Source of the DNA: Trichomonas vaginalis G3
Lineage: Eukaryota > Parabasalia > Trichomonadida > Trichomonadidae
Direction: 5' to 3'
NCBI RefSeq assembly: GCF_026262505.1
Contig: NC_067207.1
Location: forward strand, 29,542,082 to 29,606,081
DNA: 64,000 nucleotides
A program made the translations under genes and the position numbers. The notes under the pieces were generated by a model. That model did not search any database. It saw only the letters and a program-made list of their open reading frames with translations, and was not told the origin of the DNA. This document shows, piece after piece, positions 55,033-64,000 of the stretch; the first letter of the stretch is position 1, and each line of letters begins with the position of its first letter.

Positions 55033-55614
55033 TTAGCAAATAAACTTTAATGAAATGTTGTGGTCGTCAAATATTTTTATGACGTCTGGGAAACTATACT
55101 TTAAGTTCAACGTTTCACCTCCTTTCATAACGTATATCTTGTCAATGACATTATATGAAACACCACAGCAACTAACGTCGGGTTCTATTTCTTTGATGTT
55201 TATATCGTCTGCCTCTGTCAAAAGTTTCAATAGTTCTTTCAAAACTTCATGAGGTGCGATGACATATGAGTTCACTTTTACAGGGTTGTGTTCGACCAAG
55301 TTTAACATTATACTTAAAGCTTGACAAATCTTCTCCTGAGTTTGAAGTTTGTCTTTCAGTTGTTGGTAGTCATTTCGAATATCTGCAACAGAACTTAAGT
55401 CTCTGCTAACTTCAGGGTATGTTGGTTGTTCTTTTACAGGAACAATTGTTATACCATCTTCGTCTTCGTATGGTTTCCCCACTTCAACATCTCTTTCTTT
55501 GACATTGACAATAACACTTTGACTGTTTGTTTGAGTTGGTGAATTTAACTTCACATCTGCCACCGCCATTAAACCTTTTGAAACACTTACGCTTCTATTT
55601 TTCGGAAATGACAT
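55033..55614 (-). CDS. Conserved 193-aa element protein
   Basis: Start chosen at MSFPKNRSVSVSKGLM (55614), next to the TTTTACTTCGAATAAAAA divergent spacer; the frame upstream overlaps the opposite gene and is not likely coding. Contains a Val/Thr-rich strand segment, a coiled coil (VADIRNDYQQLKDKLQTQEKI) and a C-terminal domain with cysteines (DVSCCGVSYN). Function unknown. Lies 4 bp from the minor capsid gene on the same strand. Confidence 0.62.
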   Translation of the reverse strand: MSFPKNRSVSVSKGLMAVADVKLNSPTQTNSQSVIVNVKERDVEVGKPYEDEDGITIVPVKEQPTYPEVSRDLSSVADIRNDYQQLKDKLQTQEKICQALSIMLNLVEHNPVKVNSYVIAPHEVLKELLKLLTEADDINIKEIEPDVSCCGVSYNVIDKIYVMKGGETLNLKYSFPDVIKIFDDHNISLKFIC

Positions 55615-55632
55615 TTTACTTCGAATAAAAAT

Positions 55633-56052
55633 ATGGACGTATTCGGATATCTCTTTGAATTGAAGCAGAACAAAGTTTATACTCACAAACAATACAAATA
55701 CATTGACAGAATAGTTCTTTACACAAACAATGGAAAATGTTATAGAATAGCAGTCTTTGCTGAACCAAAATATTTTCATAAAGCAAAGAAAGTTGGTATA
55801 ACCGAGATGGTGAAAGTTCTTGAAGCAGACAAAAATATAACAACAAAACTTACAGATATTTCTAAAGGTAAGTTTATAATACAATTTTATGTCAAAACTG
55901 GTGTCATAACTATTTACGATGGTGAGAAGTCAGTTCAAGAACAACTTACTGACCTGCTGCCAAAATCTGCTCGATGGAAGCTGTCGTTATGCCAATCTGA
56001 GGAGCCCCAGCAGGTTTCATCGAACGAATCTTCAAAAGAGCATCTTCCGTGA
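55633..56052 (+). CDS. Conserved 139-aa protein, copy B
   Basis: Counterpart of 23354-23773, with the same antisense overlap of the capsid gene end. A small cluster of replacements lies around residues 97-103. Confidence 0.6.
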   Translation: MDVFGYLFELKQNKVYTHKQYKYIDRIVLYTNNGKCYRIAVFAEPKYFHKAKKVGITEMVKVLEADKNITTKLTDISKGKFIIQFYVKTGVITIYDGEKSVQEQLTDLLPKSARWKLSLCQSEEPQQVSSNESSKEHLP

Positions 56053-56305
56053 AAAGTGCTATTGGTTTTGTAAACTTCTTTGCTCTCAATTCATCTGGAC
56101 CGTCTCTGTCACCAGTATATTGTATTTGTACAGTACCAACAGTTGAAATACCACCCATAAAGTCTTCTGAGTCAGCAAATGGAATGCCAAGCCAAAAGTT
56201 TGAACGGTCTCCATTTGTATATTGAGTTTTTTGACTTCCTGTATGGGTCCATACTTTCACATATGGCATAATAGAACTTTGCATTTCAGGGTTAATGGTT
56301 GTTGT
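55946..56305 (-). CDS. Major capsid protein, copy B (C-terminal part, cut by gap)
   Basis: Last ~120 codons of the capsid gene (FWLGIPFADSEDFMGG, DGPDELRAKKF) nearly identical to copy A. The rest lies in the 100-N gap or is missing from the assembly. Confidence 0.6.
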   Translation of the reverse strand, partial: TTTINPEMQSSIMPYVKVWTHTGSQKTQYTNGDRSNFWLGIPFADSEDFMGGISTVGTVQIQYTGDRDGPDELRAKKFTKPIALFTEDALLKIRSMKPAGAPQIGITTASIEQILAAGQ

Positions 56306-56405
56306 NNNNNNNNNNNNNNNNNNNNNNNNNNNNNNNNNNNNNNNNNNNNNNNNNNNNNNNNNNNNNNNNNNNNNNNNNNNNNNNNNNNNNNNNNNNNNNN
56401 NNNNN
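56306..56405. other. Assembly gap of 100 N
   Basis: Exactly 100 N, a conventional placeholder for a gap of unknown size. The element orientation reverses across it. Confidence 1.
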
Positions 56406-56436
56406 TTTAACATTTGGTAAACGTTATTTTTACATG

Positions 56437-57033
56437 TATTTTTCAGCAACTTCGTCAAATAATTTATAGCACTATTATCTCATCTACTTCAAACGTTTCT
56501 TTACCTTTTATGGGAGCACCATAACATTTTCTCAAACTTTTCAAGAGTTCTGTTTCTGCAGCTCTCATATCATTACAAACACAACCTTGACTCTATTGAC
56601 TATACTGTCATATCTTAGAGTTATATTATATGTTCTTTCCTATCTTATATCTCTTTGGTTGAAGTCCTTCGGTTCTGAACGATGTAAAGTAAGCCTTCAC
56701 TGCAACGTTCCGTATCGAATGAACCATGTGTTATGAAGTTATATCCAACAACTGGTCTAACCAATAAAAACTATTGGTATAAGACTTTTGTCGATGAGAT
56801 ATGCTGCAGTTCCATAGAATCTTACCGATATCAAAAGCTCAGATTTCTTGTCAAAATTTTCTGAGTTGAAGCAATTCTAACCCAGTCCTGCGGTCTCTTT
56901 TCCAGATGGAGATATAATGTCTGACAAAGAATATTTGTTGTATTTCTTTGAGTATCTTACGTTTAAATCACCTATTCTAACCACTTTGGTGTCATTGTCT
57001 ATCTTTCCAACTGTTTCAAACTCAACCTTTACA
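56437..57033 (-). pseudogene. KilA-N-like/GIY-YIG gene, copy C (broken)
   Basis: Inverted counterpart of 48857-49468, with several breaks. Confidence 0.65.
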
Positions 57034-57104
57034 ATTTTCTGTTCTTACATACAAGAAAAAAAAATATTTTAAAAAACTAACTTTATTTTTTTTTCTATTC
57101 TTAA

Positions 57105-57900
57105 GGAAATTCATGATTTTCATACAGAATTCGGCAAAAATAATGTTTTAGGGTAGAAGGTTAGATCTAACCTCTTTTCTAACCTCTTTTCTACCCTCTG
57201 AATTTGTCATGAATTTCATTGAATTTTCATGAATTTTCATGATTCATCGTCAAATGTTTGCTTCTAAATGTTTTGCTTTCGTAAATGTTTGTTAGATTTC
57301 TTCATCGAAATGAGCGTAAAGACCCAAAAATAATGTTTAGGGTAGAAGGTTAATCTAACCTCTTTCTAACCTCTTTTCTACCTCTTGATTTCATGAATTG
57401 TTCATGAATTTCATGAATTTTCATGATTTCATGATTTATGTACATGTTGTTAGATTTCTTCATCGAAATGTTGTTGAGATTTCATCGTTATGTTTTGTCA
57501 AACTTTTTCGTAATGAGCTAAAGACCCAAAATATATTTTAGGGTAGAAGGTTAGATCTAACCTCTTTTCTAACCTTCTTTTCTACCTCTTGAATTTTCAA
57601 GACTTCTTCGTAAATGTTTTGTCAAGACTCTTCATTCGTAATGAGCGTAAATCAGACAAAATATATTTTAGGGTAGAAGGTAGATCTAACCTGTTTTCTA
57701 ACCTTTTTCTACCCCAGTTATTTTATAAGCGTTTCACATGGTAAACGTTATTTTTGGAATTTTGTGAAAACTCAACGGTTTGACACAAGCCCTAAAAATT
57801 ATTTTACTCAGAATTTTATACAGAATTCAATAAAAATATATTTTAGGGTAGAAGGTTAGATCTAACCTCTTTTCTAACCTCTTTTCTACCCCGTTATTTT
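57105..57900. repeat. Palindromic repeats, copy C
   Basis: Inverted counterpart of 47964-48780, with about five GGTTAGATCTAACC-type units, some imperfect. Confidence 0.65.
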
Positions 57901-58832
57901 ATAAGCGTTTCACATGAATTGTACGATGTATATTTGAAATCCTAAACAATTTCGTAGCTTCTATTTCTTCTTTTAGTATGTCAAATGTTTTAACGATACC
58001 GAAAGTTTCTTTATATTCTTCTTGACATCATGAAGAGAAATCGTCTGCTGTTGGATAGTTTTTGTTCAGAAATGCTAACATGTCCATTTTATTTTCTGCT
58101 GGCTTTTCTGCTTCTTTCTTTAAGTCTGCATAGTCGTTTCGCATTACGTTTCTATCTCTTTGACGGAGTAGTTATATTTCCTCATTGCTGCTTTACATTT
58201 TGAACATTGCGGGTTCATTTTTGCGTTTATATCTGAAACCTTACCTGCTAAACAACCAAGGCGTCAATGGTTTTCTTTAAATCTGAAAGCAGTTGGTCTT
58301 ATCTGTTCGTTCCATATTTTACTCTTCTATCTTTATCTCTTATCTGCCATACACATTCAGCAACTAACGAAACAAAGTTGTCGTAGGTCTTAAAACTCCT
58401 CCGATTTATATATGTCAGAAATATTTTATATACCATATCGCAATCTTTGTCCATGAACCTTATGGTTGCAATGAAACCAAGGAACTCATAATTTACCTTT
58501 CGTATGAACTTCTTTATTTCTACTGAGTCAGTCAGTCCGACTTCTATTTCATCGAATTCTGGAATAGTAAGCTTTGTTGTTGGATTTCAGGAAGTTTAGG
58601 TAGATGGTCAATAATATCCTGCATGTCGTAAAGATACTGTTCATTTTGTTCATCTTTCGCACTACAGTCTAAATTACTTGTTAACAGTTCTTGCTTTATC
58701 TTCTGGATTTTCTGTTTCGAAAGTATATGAAGAAGGAATGAAGCTTTTCATTCTACTAACATAGATGTTGGATTCATGACTAACGAGTTTGGTGCTGTTG
58801 TTTTGAATTGCTGTTGTGCCGATTGTTGACAT
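57901..58832 (-). pseudogene. 311-aa-type gene, copy C (broken)
   Basis: Inverted counterpart of 47028-47963, with several breaks. The TTTTTATTTTGTATAAAAG-type leader lies at 58833-58870. Confidence 0.65.
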
Positions 58833-58870
58833 TTCTGTTCTTTTATACAAAATAAAAAAATAAATAAAAA

Positions 58871-59200
58871 ATAAAACTAATTTTATTTTTTATTTCGGGA
58901 AAATTCATGAAAAATTCAAGAGGTTGAAAACAGGTTAGAATCTAACCTTCTACCCTAAATTATATTTTTGTGTAAATTTCATGAGTTTTCGAGAGTTTTC
59001 GAGAGTTTCTTACGAGGTAGAAAAGAGGTTAGAAAACAGGTTAGATCTAACCTTCTACCCTAAATTATATTTTTGTTGTAAATTTCATGAGTTTTCGAGA
59101 GTTTTCGAGAGTTTTCTACGATGGTAGAAAAGAGGTTAGAAAACAGGTTAGATCTAACCTTCTACCCTAAATATATTTTTTGCTGAATTCAATAAAAATA
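58871..59200. repeat. Palindromic repeats upstream of 311-aa-type gene, copy C
   Basis: Inverted counterpart of 46690-46990, three units with CTCGAAAAC-type spacers. Confidence 0.6.
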
Positions 59201-59205
59201 AATGG

Positions 59206-59864
59206 TTCATTACTCACAATATTTTTGTACAAAAAACCCCAAACTTTTAACTTCTTTGCTGCAGCTTCTAATGCTATCTTAGCGAGTTCATATTTCTAAA
59301 TTCTCTCTTTAAATCTTCTTGTTCCCATTGGTCTAGTTCGTATGGAGAATCTCTATAACCATAACATATCTCACGTTCATGTTCTATTTGTTTAAGCACA
59401 TTTTTCTAACTTCTTGTTCGAACAAAGGTTTAGCATTCTTTACTGTTCTTCAAGTTCTTCTTCATCTAATTTCTCATGAACTTTCTTGTCTATGGAGTCC
59501 AGAATTTCCAACTGCTATACAATATTTTGGAGAAGCCCACATTGCTATATAGTTTACGAGTCTTGGGTCTACATACATTCCTCTAACCTGTTTGATTTCA
59601 TCAGAAATTCCTGCATGAATTTTGTATAAAAAGCAACCCGCTGTTTTCCGCGGTTGTATATTCTTCACAAAATGCCTTAAAATACTCTTCCAGCGACTTA
59701 TTTTCCAACAAACCTTCTAAAGTCTTTCCTAAACTGCTGACACATCTTTGTTGCATTTATATAACCATCCTTGTCTCTACGTAAGACTTCAATACCGTTT
59801 AAGTGCCTTTTGTGAATGTTTCGCCATTAGATTTGTTCGTGAACGTTTTTGCTTCGACTGACAT
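59206..59864 (-). pseudogene. KilA-N gene, copy C (broken)
   Basis: Inverted counterpart of 45998-46659, including the terminator-like hairpin module near 59630-59660. Several breaks. Confidence 0.6.
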
Positions 59865-59879
59865 TACTGTTCTTACAAT

Positions 59880-60560
59880 AAAAATAAAAAATATTTTTTG
59901 GTGGACGTCGGACATTCGTTTGTGGCTTAACCGTCGGACATTCGTTTGTGGCTTAACCGTCGGACCACAACGATAAAAATCTCGACAAAAACATATACGA
60001 TGAAGCTCAACAAAACATTTACGATGAAGTCTTAACAAAAAATATACGATGAAATCTATTTCCTGTGTTGTTGTCAAAATGTCATGTTGTCACACTTTTC
60101 AGAGAAGTTAAAATGACCGAGTGACCGAGTGACCGAGTGACCTGGTCGCCTAAAAAATATTTTTTCTATCTTTAAGGAAATTCATGAAAATTCACCTGTT
60201 GAATTTTGTATAAAAAGCAACCCGCTGTTTTCCGCGGGTTGGTATATTCTTCACAAAATGCTTGTTTTGAGGTCGAGCCACTTTTGGCTCCACCGTATTC
60301 TTTCAACCAAAATATATTTTTGTCGAATTCAGCACAAAATTCATGAAAATTCAAGAGGGTAGAAAAGAGGTGAGAAAACAGGTTAGATCTAACCATCTAC
60401 CCTAAATTATATTTTTGGGTCATTTACGCTCATTACGATGAAGAGTCTTGACAAAACATATACGAAGAAATTCATGAAAATTCATGAAAATTCATGAAAA
60501 TTCAACGGGTGAAAAAACAGGTGAAAAAAGAGGTGAGATCGCACCACTTCACCTAAACTT
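59880..60560. repeat. Repeat zone upstream of KilA-N gene, copy C
   Basis: Inverted counterpart of 45283-45995: the CCGTCGGAC direct repeats, the GAGTGACC repeats, the KilA-N fragment with both hairpins, and the two palindrome classes are all recognisable. Confidence 0.65.
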
Positions 60561-60566
60561 TATTTT

Positions 60567-61424
60567 TCAATACTTTTTCAGCACTTTTCCGTAGTTATAT
60601 ATGAAAGACAATTCGAGATAAAAGTCATAGTACAATGGAATAATATGTTGCACACCATTTGTTGTGAACCAAACTTGGAAGTCAGAGAAACTGTTACTAG
60701 GTGGTTCGTAGAATTTAGAAGCAAAGTCATAAAAGTCCTTACCAATACATAGAAAACTATTGTTGCTTGAACTGAAACTTGCATGACACATAACATTTTG
60801 AGGGTCAAACACGTTTCTATAAACCATCAAATCTGCTGGTGAAGTATAATTTAAAAGGACCGTCAGGTGGTAATGGTTCGTTCTGGTTTAGTAACCGAAG
60901 AAATTGTGCCCAAGAACGTTTGTCTACTTCCCAAAATAAAAACTCTGTATCTCTTGGAGGGTTAATTTCAATCTTTTGAAATGAAACGGTTGAGTTCATC
61001 TTATCGTATTCTAGTTTTTAGATAGTATGTTCCATTTAGTAAAGAGTCGTATTTTTCTTGAAATTCCCAATAATATTTGTTTATTTGAGTTTGAAAGTCA
61101 TTTAGAGTTTTTTCAAGACTTTCGTCTGAACGAACTGTAAAGATTCTCATTTCGTCAAATTTTCTATTAGACCATCAGAACCTTTAACTGACCGTGAAAA
61201 TATACTGCAAACATAAACGCGTTAGTTCTATTTGAAAACAAAACTCTTCTAAATCCTATTGCCTTTGCATCTGAAGGACTTTGAAGCCAACGAATTGGAT
61301 AGTCAAACCTGTATGTTCGGGATGAAATTTCTTCATCTGAAATAGTCCTACCAGCATTTGTAAAGATATAGTCTAACGTTTTTGTATCTGCTACTTTTGT
61401 TCTTTGTTTTTCAACCTGAAGCAT
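60567..61424 (-). pseudogene. 286-aa-type gene, copy C (broken)
   Basis: Inverted counterpart of 44422-45282, with several breaks. Confidence 0.65.
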
Positions 61425-61479
61425 TTAATATATGTAAAAATATACTGTTTTAAAATGGTATGCCATTTCATATTCTCAT

Positions 61480-62195
61480 CTAACAAACATGTTTCTGACT
61501 GCTTGAGGGTTATGTTGGTATCGTTCGAGCTTGACACTTGCAATTCCTTCAATTGCATTCAAAATGTCTGAGTCTGAATCAGCCATTTGTCTCTCTTTGT
61601 AGTCTTGAAAGGCGTCAAGAAGTTTGCAGCTGTTGTGACATTGCCATATGCATAGTATATATGACCGTCCAAATCTGTTACGGTTAGTCTGAGATTGTAT
61701 CCTTTCTTATTCCGTCTTGAATTGCAGCAAGTACACCCATGAAGCCTTCTTTGTTCTTTCCTTCGTCAAAGTTTACTGTAAAGTCTCCACCTTGTCCAAT
61801 TTTAGCACGAACTTCACGATACTTCTCATATGCATATCTTGTTCTTTCCATGGGAGCATGGTGTCTTCACCTTTTCCTTTTTTCCTTCTCAAAGGATGCA
61901 ATTGTTCGTCATGTTTCCAATAGAATCTGGCAAAGCCGTCGTGTCCCTCAACTTGAGGTTCACTAACATCGAAAGGCATGTCCATAAGACGTTCTTCTTC
62001 TAACCTCTCTAGTCTGTTTGGATAAATTGCACGTGCTGTTTCCAAATCCATTTCGTAGCGAAGACCAGACAATTTGTCATAGACTTTTATGGGTCTTCCC
62101 TTCCTATATTTAAACTTCTTCGAAACTCTCCCACATATCTTTAGACCTCTTGCTTTTATTCTAGCAGACTTTCTATCCATTCTATATGGGGGCAT
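61480..62195 (-). pseudogene. 239-aa-type gene, copy C (broken)
   Basis: Inverted counterpart of 43646-44365, with several breaks. Confidence 0.65.
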
Positions 62196-62232
62196 TTTTA
62201 TAAAAATAAAAAAAAATACTTTTTTCTTTTAC

Positions 62233-62813
62233 TTTACATAACCTCCTGCTACCATAAGCCTTTGACGCCAACCCATACCAGCCAATGAAGGTTGACTGTG
62301 TTTAGTTTCAAACTAAACTTTGGTTTTGGTTTATCTTCAGTTTTTGGCTCACCTTCTTCTATCGGTTTTTCGTCACTTTTCGGTTCCTCTGACTTTACCC
62401 CACCTGCAGGTATGGTTGTGTCGTCAACATCTTCATAAATATCATATGCCATTTGTTTTTGTTTTCCTTTCAACTTTTTGTGTTTGTTGTAAAGTTTAGA
62501 ATATTTTGACTCTAAGTCAATGAGATGTTCTATAATGAACTGTTGGTCAGTGAAGTAAACTTTTCCATCTGTTGTTCTCGAAAGCTCCTTCAGACTTCAA
62601 TATTTTATTTGTGAGAGTCTGTTTCTTTTTTGAGATACTAGCCGTTCCATTTCTATGAAAAGTGACTTTATAGTTAGGGTTTGTATTTCCAGACCTGGCA
62701 CTTTCTATTATTGAATTTTTCTCTTCATCTGTAAGTTCTTTGACAGGTTTTGACAATGGTTCTGAACTTTTTGTTTGTGGTGTCAAATCTACCGTTTCAA
62801 CTTCTTCGGTCAT
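62233..62813 (-). pseudogene. 194-aa-type gene, copy C (broken)
   Basis: Inverted counterpart of 43026-43610, with a few breaks. Confidence 0.65.
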
Positions 62814-62832
62814 TTCATCTCAGTAAAAAATT

Positions 62833-62984
62833 TTAGTTTGGTTTTTTTCAACTGGTTGTTGTTGTTTTTAAGTCGGTCTAAAACTTCCTGAGGTATAGGA
62901 AGAACTTGACAAACACGTTGTGTAACTGCTGGAAGTCGACAAATCCATCTTGAACTCATTTGTCTCAATGCTGTTATTGTTCAT
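62833..62984 (-). pseudogene. Small basic protein gene, copy C (broken)
   Basis: Inverted counterpart of 42854-43006; the CTGAGATGAA leader is still present. Confidence 0.55.
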
Positions 62985-63003
62985 TTCATCTCAGTAAAAA
63001 ATT

Positions 63004-63407
63004 TTACATTCCCCAAGTTTGAGGCGGTTGCGGTTGGTTATTGTTTACCCACTGTTGTGCATGGTTATATCCTCTGTTAAAGAATCTTTCACCTTGGTCC
63101 ATTATAGTGTCCTGCTTGGTTATAGTAGTCATTTTGCTTTGTTATAATAGTCATTTGCTTGTTTTCCTACATTATCCATCCATCCTTGAACTTTTCCTCT
63201 TGTTCAGGATTTGGAATAAGATTGTTGCATCTCGTGCTACATCCCAACCTTTCTGTTACAGTTTGTATAATAGGTTGTTTGCTTCTCTTTCAGTATACCT
63301 AATGTACTCAAAATCTTCCTTCCAACTCCAAATACACCTCTGGCTATTGTTCCCACTGCGGGTAAAAATCTGGATGCAACTCCTGCTAACGCGCCAAATA
63401 AACCCAT
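63004..63407 (-). pseudogene. 133-aa amphipathic protein gene, copy C (broken)
   Basis: Inverted counterpart of 42433-42834, with several breaks. Confidence 0.6.
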
Positions 63408-63424
63408 TTCTTACAGGGTAAAAA

Positions 63425-64000
63425 ATGACGAATTCAAACAAGGACCCGTATGTTTCTAAAGCGACAAAGAAAGCACTCATGATAAAAATCTTCAGTTCAA
63501 CTCCGAACGCATGGTTTATGGATATCTTGGAAAACATTCCGAGAGTTAGAACAGATGGACCACCATACTGGTTAATATTGTTGGTCAAAATAACAAGATA
63601 CTGTGAAGCCATACCATTACAGTCCAAAAATATTTTAGATGTGAAAACTGCTTTGACAATATTCGTTGACAAATACCATCCAACAAAAACTGACATCTGA
63701 CTGTGAAAGTTCTTTCAAATCAGATGATGTAAAAAACTATCTGCGTTCAAAAAATGTAAACCAATATTTCATTGTCGACCAAAACCATTCTGCTCTTGGT
63801 GTCATTGACGGTTGTATAAAAAATCTTAAGAGACTTAAACCAACCACAAGGTGGTGAAGCAAATGAAATGTCATATGACGACAAATATAGACACTTCTCC
63901 ATGGCAAAGTGAGACAAGTTTTAAATATTTACAATAACCGTAAACAAAAAGGTTTGGGAAACCACTCCCCCGAAAATGAAAAACAACCCTGACTTGAGAA
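63425..64000 (+). pseudogene. Integrase, copy C (broken, runs off the window)
   Basis: Inverted counterpart of the 5' half of the copy B integrase (41456-42415). A few breaks within the visible part. Confidence 0.7.

Larger units (their letters stand above)
37143..56305. mobile_element. Polinton-like element, copy B (right end lost in gap)
   Basis: Begins with an A-tract and the GTGGGGCTTCCAGGC terminal repeat as in copy A, and has the same gene order from methyltransferase to the start of the major capsid gene, where a 100-N gap begins. Only a few breaks are seen (ATPase, KilA-N, the methyltransferase end); most genes look whole. High similarity to A implies recent spread. Its target duplication cannot be tested because the right end is missing. 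Confidence 0.85.
56406..64000 (-). mobile_element. Polinton-like element, copy C (inverted, heavily broken)
   Basis: Inverted match to copy B from about 49490 back to about 41870. Where A and B differ, C follows B (for example the TCACC repeat next to the 286-aa gene and the accessory repeats). Very many small length differences, spread through coding and non-coding sequence alike, make it look like unpolished long-read sequence; it might also be a decayed copy. Neither end is present. It continues past the window edge. Confidence 0.75.

Noticed and set aside
56406-64000. Copy C as proof of a natural head-to-head Polinton pair
   Set aside because: The gap, the close match to B and the dense small errors make an assembly artefact at least as likely.
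1-64000. tRNA, rRNA and spliceosomal introns
   Set aside because: None could be recognised by eye in any region on either strand.

Overview
The window looks like a piece of a trichomonad (Trichomonas/Tritrichomonas-type) nuclear chromosome. The evidence is indirect: a very long intronless BEACH-domain gene, a membrane-anchored GT61-like glycosyltransferase remnant, an ankyrin-repeat remnant, AT-rich intergenic DNA, and large Maverick/Polinton-class elements, which are known to crowd trichomonad genomes. No species-specific marker was recognised, so the organism is an inference.

Layout. 1-4971: 3' part of a host BEACH/WD40 gene. 5150-32896: a hAT-like DNA transposon without a transposase, with exact 21-bp terminal inverted repeats and an 8-bp target duplication AAAATTTA. 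It carries a 2-kb array of a 32-bp minisatellite, and a 24.2-kb Polinton-like element (copy A, 5515-29725) sits inside it with its own 6-bp duplication AAGATA. 32897-37142: host DNA with a broken glycosyltransferase gene, an unusual cluster of perfect hairpins (35071-35255), GC-rich repeated sequence and an ankyrin remnant. 37143-56305: a second element copy (B), running into a 100-N gap inside its major capsid gene. 56406-64000: a third, inverted, heavily broken copy (C) that matches B in detail and may be an assembly artefact.

The element is compact and transcribed from both strands. Its left half encodes a D12-type adenine methyltransferase, small membrane and amphipathic proteins, two paralogous ~285-aa proteins, a fibre protein with a phage tail-collar-like C-terminus, a retrovirus-type integrase and several conserved unknowns. 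The middle is an accessory zone of KilA-N and KilA-N/GIY-YIG genes embedded in palindromic repeats. The right half holds a packaging ATPase, an SF3 helicase, a probable minor capsid protein, a double-jelly-roll-type major capsid candidate and two large unknown proteins. No protein-primed DNA polymerase B and no adenovirus-type protease could be recognised, so the element seems to pair a Polinton-type integrase with helicase-based replication, as in Polinton-like viruses and virophages.

The most interesting signals are: this unusual replication module; the fibre protein whose middle and tip differ between copies while its ends match; the palindrome-plus-KilA-N accessory zone, where stems change in concert; two distinct, uniform upstream motifs for accessory and structural genes; and the five-hairpin cluster in the host DNA. 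Copy A has roughly 10-20 breaks, mostly in its middle; copy B has only a few; copy C has very many. The near identity of A and B and the intact target duplications suggest recent activity.
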